Of a stretch of 64,000 nt of DNA, positions 53,082 to 61,977 are shown piece by piece. Position numbers and translations under genes: made by a program. The first letter of the stretch is position 1. Each line of letters opens with the position of its first letter. This DNA is from an uncultured Draconibacterium sp. (GTDB lineage: Bacteria > Bacteroidota > Bacteroidia > Bacteroidales > Prolixibacteraceae). Below the pieces are notes generated by a model. It did no database searches, was not told the origin of the DNA, and was given only the letters and a program-made list of their open reading frames with translations. The DNA lies in NCBI RefSeq assembly GCF_963677155.1, contig NZ_OY781884.1, positions 4,584,501-4,648,500 of the forward strand, given 5' to 3'.

Positions 53082-54071
53082 TTAGTTATTTGTTAATTTA
53101 AGTGATTCTTGCCCATATCTTTCACCGGTATTAGGGTATTTAGCAATTATGTTTTCTATTTCTGAAATTTCATCTTTTGTTAGGTCCACATCCACGGCTT
53201 TTGCATTTAATTCCAGGTATTTACGTCTTTTTGTTCCTGGAATAGGAATAACATCATCTCCCTGAGCAAGTACCCAGGCTAATGCCAGTTGAGTGGTTGT
53301 TAGTCCTTTGTCGTTTGCGAAACTTGTTAATTCTTTCACCAGTTGTTTGTTGTTTTCAAGATGCTCTCCCTGAAATCTTGGCAACTTTAACCGTGCGTCA
53401 GTTGAGTTCATTTGGCTAATATCAAAGTTCTCGGTAAACATTCCTCGTCCTAAAGGTGAAAAAGGAACTAAAGACATTTTATATTTTCTGAGAGTCGGTA
53501 AAATTTCATTCTCAATGTCGCGGCTTAATAATGAGAATTCGCTTTGCAACGCAGCAATCGGGTGTATTGCATTTGCCCTTTCAATTGATTTGGCAGACGC
53601 TTCAGAAATCCCTATATATCTTACTTTGCCTTCTTTTACTAACTTAGCCATTGCCTCAATTGTTTCTTCAACAGGGACTTTGGGGTCTATACGATGTACG
53701 TAATATAAATCAATACATTCTATATTTAATCTTTGCAGGCTTAACTCTATCGCTTGTCTCATCCATGCGGGGGAACCATCGAATTCACTGGCAAAATGAT
53801 TGCCATTTTGAGTGTATTTAAATCCAAATTTTGTTGCAATAAATACTTTGTCGCGATTAGGTTTTAGTACTTTGGAAATTAACTTTTCGTTTTCGCCTCC
53901 ACCGTAGAAATCAGCAGTATCCCAAAAGTTAATTCCTAAGTCCAGCGCACGATGCAGCGTGGCAATACTTTCCTCGTCATTTCTTTCTCCATAAGCATGA
54001 GACATTCCCATGCAGCCCAATCCTATTGCTGAAACCTTTTCAGACGACTGTCCTAAAATTCTGTATTTCAT
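53082..54071 (-). CDS. Aldo/keto reductase
   Basis: 329 residues. The catalytic tetrad is visible: Asp in DTADFYG with Tyr (Y of ADFYG), Lys in VFIATKFGF and His in YVHRIDP. NADPH-binding [11 protein letters not shown] lies near the C-terminus. The family (AKR13/YakC-like) reduces aldehydes and ketones. Stands between a VOC protein and a TlpA-like gene on the same strand, with 125-bp and 54-bp gaps. Confidence 0.93.
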   Translation of the reverse strand: MKYRILGQSSEKVSAIGLGCMGMSHAYGERNDEESIATLHRALDLGINFWDTADFYGGGENEKLISKVLKPNRDKVFIATKFGFKYTQNGNHFASEFDGSPAWMRQAIELSLQRLNIECIDLYYVHRIDPKVPVEETIEAMAKLVKEGKVRYIGISEASAKSIERANAIHPIAALQSEFSLLSRDIENEILPTLRKYKMSLVPFSPLGRGMFTENFDISQMNSTDARLKLPRFQGEHLENNKQLVKELTSFANDKGLTTTQLALAWVLAQGDDVIPIPGTKRRKYLELNAKAVDVDLTKDEISEIENIIAKYPNTGERYGQESLKLTNN

Positions 54072-54125
54072 ATTGTTTTCTTTTTTAGTATATTCGATTT
54101 ATAGCGGTGGCAATTCCCCGCAGTT

Positions 54126-55304
54126 TTAATTCTTTAGTAATTCATCAAGTTTATTGTAGAAATCATCGGATTCTCCAACAAATTTCGCCAATATATTTTT
54201 GTCTTTATCAAGTATTATTTTGGTTGGATACCCTTGAATCCCATACATTACTGAAACATCTTTGTCAATATCTTTATCATTAATTACGTGCTTCCAATTC
54301 AATTTATTTTCTTCAACTGATCTTTTCCATTTTTCTTCAGTGTCGTTACAAGCTACGCCAATAATTTCTAGTTCAGAGTTATATTTTTTGTAATAATCTC
54401 GCATTTTTGGAAAGCCTTTTATACACCATCCACACCAACTTCCCCAAAAATCAAGAACAATGTACTTGTCGTTTATTGAACTCAACGAAAATTCAGAACC
54501 AGAGAGTGATTGCAAACTAAAATCTGGCGCAATTTTTCCTTCTACTATATTTTCTTCCGCTTCTTTTATTTTTACATACTTCTGATATCTTAAGTATTGA
54601 CTGTCAAGCATGTTTTTAAATATTCCGTTTTTTATTTCTGCATTTACATTTTCATAATATTTACCTAATGTATCAAGTTTTTGCCGTGTGAGGTAATAAG
54701 CTGTTAGTTCTTTGTCCCAATTATTTTTTATAAACTTTAATTCTTCTCTATTCGCAATACTATTAATTTCTTTTCTCTCCTTGAAAAGATTGTTTATTAC
54801 CTCCTTATCTCCATTGTTTGACATGAGCGAGTCAAGTTGTAATTCAATCTTTGCAGACTGTGACATTTTCTGAATATATCCATCTCTTAATTGGCTATAC
54901 TCCTTATTAAACTCTGAACCTTTTGCTTCATACTCTAAATAATAATCGTGAAGTTTACCTTTCACTGTAATATGGTCATTAGGTTTTATTAAAAGAACAA
55001 GATATTTATGACGTGGATAATATGGAGAACCATTAACTCTTTTGAATCCTCCTTTTTTCGGAAAAAGGAACGTAAAAATAGGCTCATCACTTGGAGAATC
55101 GAATATGAATTTATCGTTTTTGGAAATTATTGTATCCGTAAAAGGTTCGTCCATTTCATAAAATTGAGAAACAGGTGCATATTCCATAAAGATGGTATCA
55201 TTTTCTATTCCCTCAATTTCAACTGACAAGTTATGTTGTTGTCCACACGATGACATTATTAGTCCGAAAATAAAAATACTGGCAAATTTTTTAATATAAT
55301 TCAT
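54126..55304 (-). CDS. TlpA-family lipoprotein thioredoxin
   Basis: 392 residues from the ATG at 55304 (MNYIKKFASIFIFGLIMSSCG), which gives a lipoprotein signal with SSC lipobox; the longer frame to 55331 puts nine polar residues in front. An N-terminal DUF4369-like domain, a helical middle and the C-terminal thioredoxin domain with WCGWC active site and the cis-Pro GYPTKII. Periplasmic redox protein, third TlpA-like gene in the window. Confidence 0.87.
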   Translation of the reverse strand: MNYIKKFASIFIFGLIMSSCGQQHNLSVEIEGIENDTIFMEYAPVSQFYEMDEPFTDTIISKNDKFIFDSPSDEPIFTFLFPKKGGFKRVNGSPYYPRHKYLVLLIKPNDHITVKGKLHDYYLEYEAKGSEFNKEYSQLRDGYIQKMSQSAKIELQLDSLMSNNGDKEVINNLFKERKEINSIANREELKFIKNNWDKELTAYYLTRQKLDTLGKYYENVNAEIKNGIFKNMLDSQYLRYQKYVKIKEAEENIVEGKIAPDFSLQSLSGSEFSLSSINDKYIVLDFWGSWCGWCIKGFPKMRDYYKKYNSELEIIGVACNDTEEKWKRSVEENKLNWKHVINDKDIDKDVSVMYGIQGYPTKIILDKDKNILAKFVGESDDFYNKLDELLKN

Positions 55305-55361
55305 AATATGTGTTGTTTGTTGATTGTGCATTTCGGTTTTATTATTGTTGTTGCTAACGTT

Positions 55362-56003
55362 TTATATTGTGTGTTGTGTACTGGCTTTTTGTTTTTTTAT
55401 TAATTCACTTATTCCAAATTCAGGACTAGATAAAACTTCTTTTTTTATTTGTTTCAAGTATTTTTTTGCTCCTTCCATTGAAGCTTGAGCTAGAAAAATA
55501 ACGTCAACTTTAGATTCCAATAGTTCTATTTTTTTTGCAATTCCTTTTTCATATCCACGAAAGTCTTTCTTTTCAAAATAAGACCAGAATTCACTACAAT
55601 CACAGTTTAAAATTTCAATTTGTTTATTTAGCTCTGATGAAACTTTAAGTAGTAAATTCTCGCTCACTTTTTTTGTTGAGTTTGCGGTATATACTAAGCC
55701 AATTTTTTTAAAATTCTGAACGATGTATTCAACAATTGGTTTGTCAATTCTATGAATGTGATAATCATTATCACATTCTTCGCCGTATGTAGAACAAGTA
55801 CAAATTATTATTGACGGTCTTTCTCTTTTTATTAATTCGATTTCACTTCTAAAAGACTTAACATCTGTCTTTCCATTAGATAATGCTGTTTCAAGCAATT
55901 TTTCATTAACGAAATGCTTAACAGTTGCATTGCTGTCGTATTTCCTAACTAGTTTTTCAAATCTATCGATGTGAACTTCAGATGTGTGTAAAAATGCTAT
56001 CAT
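55362..56003 (-). CDS. Asp/Glu racemase-superfamily protein lacking the second Cys
   Basis: 213 residues, cytoplasmic. The racemase-type fold is suggested by CTCSTYGEE (first catalytic Cys region) and by LAQASMEGA where the second Cys of Asp/Glu racemases (LAQCSM) would be. Loss of that Cys argues against ordinary racemisation. Such proteins may be isomerases, decarboxylase-like or non-catalytic. The 3' end overlaps a short sequence reading ACGTTAGCAACA on the minus strand. Confidence 0.65.
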   Translation of the reverse strand: MIAFLHTSEVHIDRFEKLVRKYDSNATVKHFVNEKLLETALSNGKTDVKSFRSEIELIKRERPSIIICTCSTYGEECDNDYHIHRIDKPIVEYIVQNFKKIGLVYTANSTKKVSENLLLKVSSELNKQIEILNCDCSEFWSYFEKKDFRGYEKGIAKKIELLESKVDVIFLAQASMEGAKKYLKQIKKEVLSSPEFGISELIKKQKASTQHTI

Positions 56004-56136
56004 TATTTTTTGAGCTTGTCTACAACGGCATTAGTTTTTATTTTGTCATCATTGAATTAATCTCTTTCTAGATATCTCAAGGATTATAAAGATTCTAAAA
56101 AGTTTCTTCATTTTGAGTGAAAGTTAATTTGTTTAA

Positions 56137-56580
56137 TTAATCATTTCTGCTCTCGATATATCTACCTAAAACCATTCCAATAGATCCAGCTAGAATTGCA
56201 CCTGGAATTATTATCATTCCAGCTGTATCAGAATCAGGAATAACCTCTAATACCAACAAGATTACACCTATTAAAAAACCAGATGATGCTCCAATAATGG
56301 TAAACCCAAAAGTGTACCATGGAAATTGTTTTTTGCTACTTTGAGGCTCATTGAAACTTGATTGGTTTGTCTCTTTTTCTCCTTGCGAAGAATTAATAAG
56401 AAAATCAGGAGAAACATTTAATGATGATGCAATAGTTTTTAAAGTGCTACCTCTGGGTACGCTTTCTCCATTCTCTATTCTTTGTATAGTTCTTAAGCTG
56501 ATTCCAGAATTTTCACATAATTCTTCTTGTGAGAATCCTTTACTTTCTCGTAGCTCCTTTATTTTTAATTGCATGCTCAT
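56137..56580 (-). CDS. XRE-family regulator with two membrane segments
   Basis: 147 residues. An N-terminal XRE helix-turn-helix (about 5-60: ELRESKGFSQEELCENSGISLRTIQRIENGE). A Ser/Gln-rich linker leads to two predicted membrane helices (about 88-112 and 118-140), so the DNA-binding domain faces the cytoplasm from the membrane. Upstream, on the same strand, is a TAnnTTTG-like -7 box (56614-56621) and an ordered repeat array (56645-56726). No partner gene is adjacent. Confidence 0.85.
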   Translation of the reverse strand: MSMQLKIKELRESKGFSQEELCENSGISLRTIQRIENGESVPRGSTLKTIASSLNVSPDFLINSSQGEKETNQSSFNEPQSSKKQFPWYTFGFTIIGASSGFLIGVILLVLEVIPDSDTAGMIIIPGAILAGSIGMVLGRYIESRND

Positions 56581-56613
56581 AACTGTTTATTTACTTTTTT
56601 CTAAAATTTGAGT

Positions 56614-56621
56614 CAAATATA
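56614..56621 (-). promoter_or_regulatory. Possible -7 box of the XRE gene
   Basis: TATATTTG on the minus strand (reverse complement of CAAATATA), 33 bp before the ATG at 56580. No clear -33 partner. Confidence 0.45.
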
Positions 56622-56644
56622 AGTATCATTAAAGCTAAAATATA

Positions 56645-56726
56645 ACGTCATTCTATAAGCATTTCATGTTTTTACATAATTTGCTTAAATGACATATTAA
56701 CGACGTAGGTATGACGTAAATATGAC
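56645..56726. repeat. Phased ATGACGT-type repeat array upstream of the XRE gene
   Basis: Four direct copies of ATGAC or a one-base variant start at 56689, 56700, 56711 and 56722, exactly 11 bp apart (ATGACAT, ACGACGT, ATGACGT, ATGACTA). A fifth, inverted copy (ACGTCAT) lies at 56645-56651. The 11-bp step puts the copies on one face of the helix, as expected for cooperative protein binding. The rest of the 312-bp gap (56581-56892) shows no gene. Confidence 0.6.
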
Positions 56727-56892
56727 TAAAAAGAATATTCAAATTATTAATCTTGGTCTGAACTCTATAATTACCACCAACAGTTGGTACATCTTGTCGG
56801 GGTGGATTTCGAAGAGTCTGCCTTCTGTAGGTAGGCGTTTCTGTCTGAAGGAAATGACGGTAAAGAAAGGAGCGGAGACAATGTCCTGAATT

Positions 56893-57531
56893 TTATTCAT
56901 TCAAATATTGCTTTACTTTTTTTTCTACAGGTTCCTCAAGTGTCAGTAAAAATACCGCAGCCCAAAGTCGGTTGTTACTATTATTAAAATCAAAGTCTTT
57001 GTGGTTAGACAAAAATCCTGCAACAATGGTTGGGGATAAACTTCCCGAAATTTCAATCGCACCGTAAAAATCCTTATAATACTCGTTGCTTTTTCCTAGG
57101 TTATGTACAAGTCTCACAAAGTCCCCTTTATTATTTAAGTCAATTGAAATATAATTTTCAGGATTATACAAAGTAGTATCTCTGTTACTCACCATTCGAG
57201 GTGTTTCTTTAATCCATATTTTATTACGCACAACAGAATCAATGCTGAATAGAAATTCATATTTCATTTCTTCTTCAAAAGCCCAGTCCAGACTGCCATT
57301 AGTTGCATTTTTGTGAAGTAAGTCAATATATTGATGGTAGGCTTTCTCAATTTCATTCAATTCCGTTTTTGATAGTACTAAACTGTCAACAAACGAAATG
57401 ATTTTCACCAATTCTTTTCTTCCTTTCTTGTCAAAGTATTTCTCAATTTGCTTTGAATTTAAATCATTTTGTCCAATACCTGAATTGGCAAAAATCAAGA
57501 TTATTGAAAGTGTTAAAATTAGTTTATGCAT
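56893..57531 (-). CDS. Exported hypothetical protein
   Basis: 212 residues, signal peptide about 1-20 (FANSGIGQ). Mostly helical; a tail with LWAAVFLLTLEEPVEKKVKQYL. The family is not recognised. Upstream on the minus strand is a palindromic non-coding stretch and then gene remnants, so it probably belongs to the transferred or decaying accessory block. Confidence 0.65.
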   Translation of the reverse strand: MHKLILTLSIILIFANSGIGQNDLNSKQIEKYFDKKGRKELVKIISFVDSLVLSKTELNEIEKAYHQYIDLLHKNATNGSLDWAFEEEMKYEFLFSIDSVVRNKIWIKETPRMVSNRDTTLYNPENYISIDLNNKGDFVRLVHNLGKSNEYYKDFYGAIEISGSLSPTIVAGFLSNHKDFDFNNSNNRLWAAVFLLTLEEPVEKKVKQYLNE

Positions 57532-57575
57532 CTCTGTTTTAGTTTGTTCATGACGTTGAGTGTGTGATTTCGTAG

Positions 57576-57631
57576 GGTATTGCGGGCTTCAAACTCATCA
57601 AGTTCCCACCAAACTTGATGCGGGAGATACC
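57576..57631. repeat. Palindromic intergenic element
   Basis: CATCAAGTT (57596-57604) pairs perfectly with AACTTGATG (57612-57620) around a 7-nt loop; an outer GGTAT (57576-57580) pairs with ATACC (57627-57631). It is GC-richer than its surroundings, in a gap between an accessory gene and a pseudogene. Possibly a recombination site or mobile-element remnant. Confidence 0.45.
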
Positions 57632-57680
57632 GCTCGGAAACCCTTATGAATTATACAACACATTGTTCGCATCAGTATCA

Positions 57681-57975
57681 TTAGATTTTCTGTTTGCTAA
57701 GAATTGTAAATGAAAAAGTTGTACCAACATTTACTTCGCTTTCCACCCATATTTTTCCACCGTGTTTTTCAACAAACTCTTTGCAAATAATTAACCCTAA
57801 GGGTGTTCCCTTTTCATTATTTGTTCCTGTTGTAGAAGTGTTTTTATCGATATAAAATAGATCATTTTGTTGCTATCCCACTCTTATCTCCAAGCTCTTC
57901 TTTTATACTTAATGATTTTTTGTGAAATTCTAATGCTTTAGGATGTGTGTTTATAGCCCAAATATTTCTTTGTTG
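57681..57975 (-). pseudogene. Internally deleted remnant of a TPR-containing sensor histidine kinase
   Basis: Reading the minus strand, about 57871-57975 encodes a TPR helix pair ([23 protein letters not shown]) and 57681-57866 encodes the end of a kinase ATPase domain: [34 protein letters not shown] and TTFSFTI, then a stop. The two parts are in different frames and lack everything between the TPR and the last third of the ATPase, so a deletion joined them near 57866-57876. Not functional. Confidence 0.7.
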
Positions 57976-58021
57976 AAAACAGAAATTCTTCCCCAAAAAC
58001 AAAGCATTAAAAGGGCTTATG

Positions 58022-61000
58022 TTATTCTAGCAACTGTACATTTTGTAAATGTTTCCCAAAATACTTTTGTAGCAAATTCTCTAATTTAGTTTTTACAAAG
58101 GGTTTCGAAATATAATCGTTACAACCTGCCTCCAATGCTTTTTCCATATCTCCGGAAAGAGCATAGGCGGTTTGGGCGATTATTACGACATCCTTGTTAA
58201 ATTCCCGGATTTTGCGTGTTGCTTGGTAGCCATCCATTAATGGCATTTTTATATCCATAAAGATTAAATCGATATCATAATACTTTTGACAAAGTTCAAG
58301 AGCTCTACTTCCTGTTTCAGCCTCCATTATTTCTTTGCCAAAATTATTAATCAACAGATGAAGATATTTCCGAGAGATTTCATCATCATCGGCTATTAGT
58401 ATTTTTAGTTTTCTATTTAATAGTTTTGGCTTTTCGTATTTGGATGAGTTCATTTTCTCAGCAGATGAATTATCGGTTATATTCCTTTTTGCAGGCAACG
58501 TAAAACAAAATGTTGACCCTATTCCTTCCTTGCTTTCCACCCAAATTTTTCCACCCAGCATTTCCACATAAGATTTGGCAATGGCAAGTCCCAATCCTGA
58601 ACCTTCAAAAGCCATCTCATCTGCAATATCTGCTTGTTCAAATCGATTGAAAATTGCTTCTTGCCGATGAGCCGGAATTCCTATTCCTGTATCTTTTACA
58701 TAAAGTTCAATTAAAGAGTCATTTAATTTGCAACCAACCTTTATCGTCCCCGATTCGGTATATTTTATTGCATTTTTTATTAGGTTTGAAATTATGGAGC
58801 CCAGCTTATCCTTGTCAGTTTCTATATGCTTTTTATTATCAGGCAGCAACAAATCAATCATTAGATTCAGACCTTTCTTTTTTGCTTCAGGTTTAAAAAA
58901 ATGAACCATTTCTTCTACCTCAGTATTAATATCTATTTTCTGGTTTCTAACACTAATAATTCCTGCTTCAATTTTTGAGACTTCAACAATATCGTTTACC
59001 GTATTCAACATACGCTGTCCGCTTTTATGTACAATTTTTATAAAGTTTTCTCGCTCCTTGCTATTTAAATCAGGATTTAAAAGAAGGTCAGTAAAACCCA
59101 ATATACCATTCATCGGGGTGCGTATTTCGTGACTCATATTTGCCAGAAATGCCGATTTTAAACGGTCGCTTTCCTCGGCTTTTTCTTTAGCTTCTCTGAG
59201 TTTTAGTTCCATATTTATACGGTCCGTAATTACTTCAGAATAAATGATAAAACCGCCAATAGAATTATCTCTATCGTACCATGGGCGGCATTCCCATCGT
59301 GCCCACCCAACTGTTCCGTCATCTTTGTAATATGGGTCATTTTCGGCACTGGATACTTCACCCAGTAATGCTTTTTTATGGACATCATGCCATTTTTGTG
59401 GTAAATCCTGGAATACATCATAATGATGCTTTCCTATAATTTCTTTTTCTTTTACCTGATAGTCTTGTAAATATCTTTGACTTACGAAGATGTATCTGTA
59501 ATCTTTATCATGAACAGCAATTGCACTTCTGTTATGTTCAATTATGTATTTCATTAAATCATATGAATGTTTTAATGCTCTCTCTCCTTCCTCTGCTTTT
59601 TCTTTGGCTTGAGTTAACTCCTGTAATATTCTTTTTTGTTCTGTAATATCAATTTTCAGCCCCCAATACCGAAGTAGTTTTCCGTTTTCGATATAGCCAA
59701 CTGCACTATTTAAGAGTTGAATGGTTTTTCCATCCTTTATTCTTTCTTCGGTTTCTACGTTTGTTAGTCGGTAATTTGATGTAATAAAGTTCTTGAGAGC
59801 CTGTCTGTTTTTTTTATTATTTTTTCCACCGTGAAGTTCTTGTTGTTTTATTCCGAGAAGGTCTTCAGGAGATTTATTACCATACATTTGAGCAAGCCGA
59901 TGGTTACATTCAGCAATGTATGTATGCTTATATATAAAGTCGATTTGTTCCTCAATATTCATGGATAAATCCATTGGCTTATCAAGCTCCATCCTGTAAA
60001 TCCCCTCCGAACTCTGTTCTACAAATGCCCGGTATTTTTTTTCGCTTTCTTCTGCTTTTTCTTTAGCCTTTATTAATTCTTTTTCAAAAAGTTTACGTTG
60101 AGTTATGTTTTTATCAATTCCCCTATATCCAATAAGTTCTCCTTCATTATTTAAAATTGGGAGCGCATTGGTAAGAAGGCAAATTAATTCTCCGTTTTTC
60201 CCGATACTCCAGTTTTCCAAATCTTTTATTGGTTGTTTTTTTGCTGTTATTTCAGTAAAAATGGGAGCGACTCTTTTTGCTTCATCTTCCGGCATAAGAT
60301 CGAATGGAGTTTTTCCAATAATTTCTTCCTCTGATATTCCAAAAAAGTCTATACTTTTTTGTGAGCTGTAGATATATTTTCCATTCTTGTCAACTTCCCA
60401 AACCCAGTCAGCACTGCTGGAAATAACAGTTCTTAAACGTTCTTCGCTTTCTATCAATGCTTTATTTGACTGCTCCTGTTCCAATTTCTGTAAGGTTATT
60501 TCGCTAATAAGTTGTGTCATATTCAGCAAAAAGTCCATCGCAATTTTTACTTTTTCCTTCGAAACAACCGGTACATTTTCGAGTGCTCTGAGATATTCTT
60601 CTTCATTAAAACCAAATTTTCTCGCTTGTTTTTTAAAATAATTTCGATTGGGTTCTTCAAAAAAGAATTGACCTGAAAATAAGTTGGCAATATGCTCTCC
60701 TTTTATGATTAGAGGTACTGCTACGTCGACCAATCCATTTAAACATTTATAAAAATGGTATTTTTCACCATTCCCCAATTCGTTAGCTAATACAGTATCG
60801 CTAACTGTGCAGTTTTTTGAAGTTTTCGGATTAATCCTATGAAAACGGGTGCAAATTTGTCTCCATCCTGATTTTGACAGCACGTTTCCTTGTAAGTCTA
60901 AAATAGCGGTAACAAATCCAGTAGATTGGTTGAATCCTTCAAGGAGTTTATTTACTTTCTCAAAATCGATTAAATTAAGAATATTTATTTTTGCTGTCAT
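58022..61000 (-). CDS. PocR-PAS hybrid sensor histidine kinase with receiver domain
   Basis: 992 residues, no membrane segment, so a soluble cytoplasmic sensor. An N-terminal PocR ligand-binding domain (about 8-180) contains WRQICTRFHR and NCTVSD cysteines that may bind a metal or small molecule. Three PAS domains follow (about 185-310, 325-460, 470-600) linked by short coiled-coil segments. The HisKA phospho-acceptor is H624 (MSHEIRTPMNG), then the ATPase (GSGLGLAIAKSYVEMLGG) and a C-terminal receiver with phospho-Asp D916 (FMDIKMP). No DNA-binding output, so it must pass phosphate to another protein. Confidence 0.92.
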   Translation of the reverse strand: MTAKINILNLIDFEKVNKLLEGFNQSTGFVTAILDLQGNVLSKSGWRQICTRFHRINPKTSKNCTVSDTVLANELGNGEKYHFYKCLNGLVDVAVPLIIKGEHIANLFSGQFFFEEPNRNYFKKQARKFGFNEEEYLRALENVPVVSKEKVKIAMDFLLNMTQLISEITLQKLEQEQSNKALIESEERLRTVISSSADWVWEVDKNGKYIYSSQKSIDFFGISEEEIIGKTPFDLMPEDEAKRVAPIFTEITAKKQPIKDLENWSIGKNGELICLLTNALPILNNEGELIGYRGIDKNITQRKLFEKELIKAKEKAEESEKKYRAFVEQSSEGIYRMELDKPMDLSMNIEEQIDFIYKHTYIAECNHRLAQMYGNKSPEDLLGIKQQELHGGKNNKKNRQALKNFITSNYRLTNVETEERIKDGKTIQLLNSAVGYIENGKLLRYWGLKIDITEQKRILQELTQAKEKAEEGERALKHSYDLMKYIIEHNRSAIAVHDKDYRYIFVSQRYLQDYQVKEKEIIGKHHYDVFQDLPQKWHDVHKKALLGEVSSAENDPYYKDDGTVGWARWECRPWYDRDNSIGGFIIYSEVITDRINMELKLREAKEKAEESDRLKSAFLANMSHEIRTPMNGILGFTDLLLNPDLNSKERENFIKIVHKSGQRMLNTVNDIVEVSKIEAGIISVRNQKIDINTEVEEMVHFFKPEAKKKGLNLMIDLLLPDNKKHIETDKDKLGSIISNLIKNAIKYTESGTIKVGCKLNDSLIELYVKDTGIGIPAHRQEAIFNRFEQADIADEMAFEGSGLGLAIAKSYVEMLGGKIWVESKEGIGSTFCFTLPAKRNITDNSSAEKMNSSKYEKPKLLNRKLKILIADDDEISRKYLHLLINNFGKEIMEAETGSRALELCQKYYDIDLIFMDIKMPLMDGYQATRKIREFNKDVVIIAQTAYALSGDMEKALEAGCNDYISKPFVKTKLENLLQKYFGKHLQNVQLLE

Positions 61001-61341
61001 AATTTCATCTATTTGATTCAGGAAGAAAGGATTACCGAACTACTGAAAGATACGAAATTATCTTTAACTGTTACACTTTCTATTTAGTTGGTTTTTTTAG
61101 CATTGCTTAAAACCCTGCCTGCCATATTGCAACCTAAGTTTACATTTTCTTATTTTATAACAATAAACAGAAAGAACGAAAAAGTGGAATAAGGTTGAGA
61201 TACAAAATAAGCCTTTAGAGCCTGTCAACATAGATTATCCCCGCTCTTTTACTACAGAAATACGATCAGTTCTCTGAGCCGTTAAGCCTGTTTTTAGGTT
61301 ATTATATTACCGTATTTTTGTTCCTTCATAATCAAAATATT
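61001..61341. other. Gene-free AT-rich region between histidine kinase and IS110 remnant
   Basis: No credible gene. The right half (about 61210-61341) could be the left end of the IS110-type element that follows, where intact relatives encode their guide (bridge) RNA; no structured RNA can be confirmed by eye. A TATTTTTG box is at 61313-61320. Confidence 0.4.
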
Positions 61342-61832
61342 ATGACTAAAAATAATCATTTTGTTGGAGTTGACGTATCAAAAGACAAATTTGATGTTGG
61401 GGATAATGTGACCGGACATCGTTCTTATCTGAATGACAGCAAGGGGTATTGCCAGTTTGCCAAACAATTGCCGGCCAATAGTTTTTGCGTTATTGAAGCA
61501 CAGTGAGCTACTATCAACAGCTTGCCATGTATTTGTATGAGCATGATATTGAATTAGCAGTAGTTAATCTGATTTTCATCAAGCGTTTCATTCAGATGAA
61601 GTTGCAGCAAAACAAAACCAATAAAAGTGATGCCCGAATGATTGTTTTGTACGGACAGGAACAGCCCGGTTTGTCTCCATGGATTCCAGCACCGGATTGC
61701 ATCACAAAATGCAAGCAACTTCAGAGTTTGACAAGCCAGGGTGTTAAAAGTGGTGTGTTAATTTGTTCTCTGAAACGACAACTTAAACAGGTGTGCCAGA
61801 AAATTGATTTTCTTGCTTATTTTACCCTCTGA
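61342..61832 (+). pseudogene. Frameshifted, truncated IS110-family transposase
   Basis: 61342-61506 encodes the N-terminal DEDD-type RuvC-like start (HFVGVDVSKDKFDV), ending at TGA after CVIEA. The homologous sequence resumes one frame over with SYYQQLAMYLYEHD, VNLIFIKRFIQMKLQQNKTNKSDARM. One base is missing near 61501-61505, where an EATGSYYQQ-like stretch is expected. The frame ends at 61832 with no C-terminal Transposase_20 domain, so the element is both frameshifted and truncated. Confidence 0.85.
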
Positions 61833-61977
61833 AGTGTGTTGCATAATGGATTTTTCGGACTAAGTGTCTAAAGAATGAAAAGCTTACTTCCTGCTTTCTT
61901 TGCTTTCATTTTAAATAATTGTTTCTCTGTCAATTTTCGCTAAGGATATTTGTAATTCGTTTGAAACACTAATGAAT

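Noticed and set aside
55343-55378. Integron attC-like site (GCTAACGTT near the racemase 3' end)
   Set aside because: The core does not match GTTRRRY, no integrase is seen, and no paired arms are found.
57681-57975. Functional short histidine kinase
   Set aside because: Lacks the phospho-acceptor domain and most of the ATPase domain, and the two parts are out of frame.
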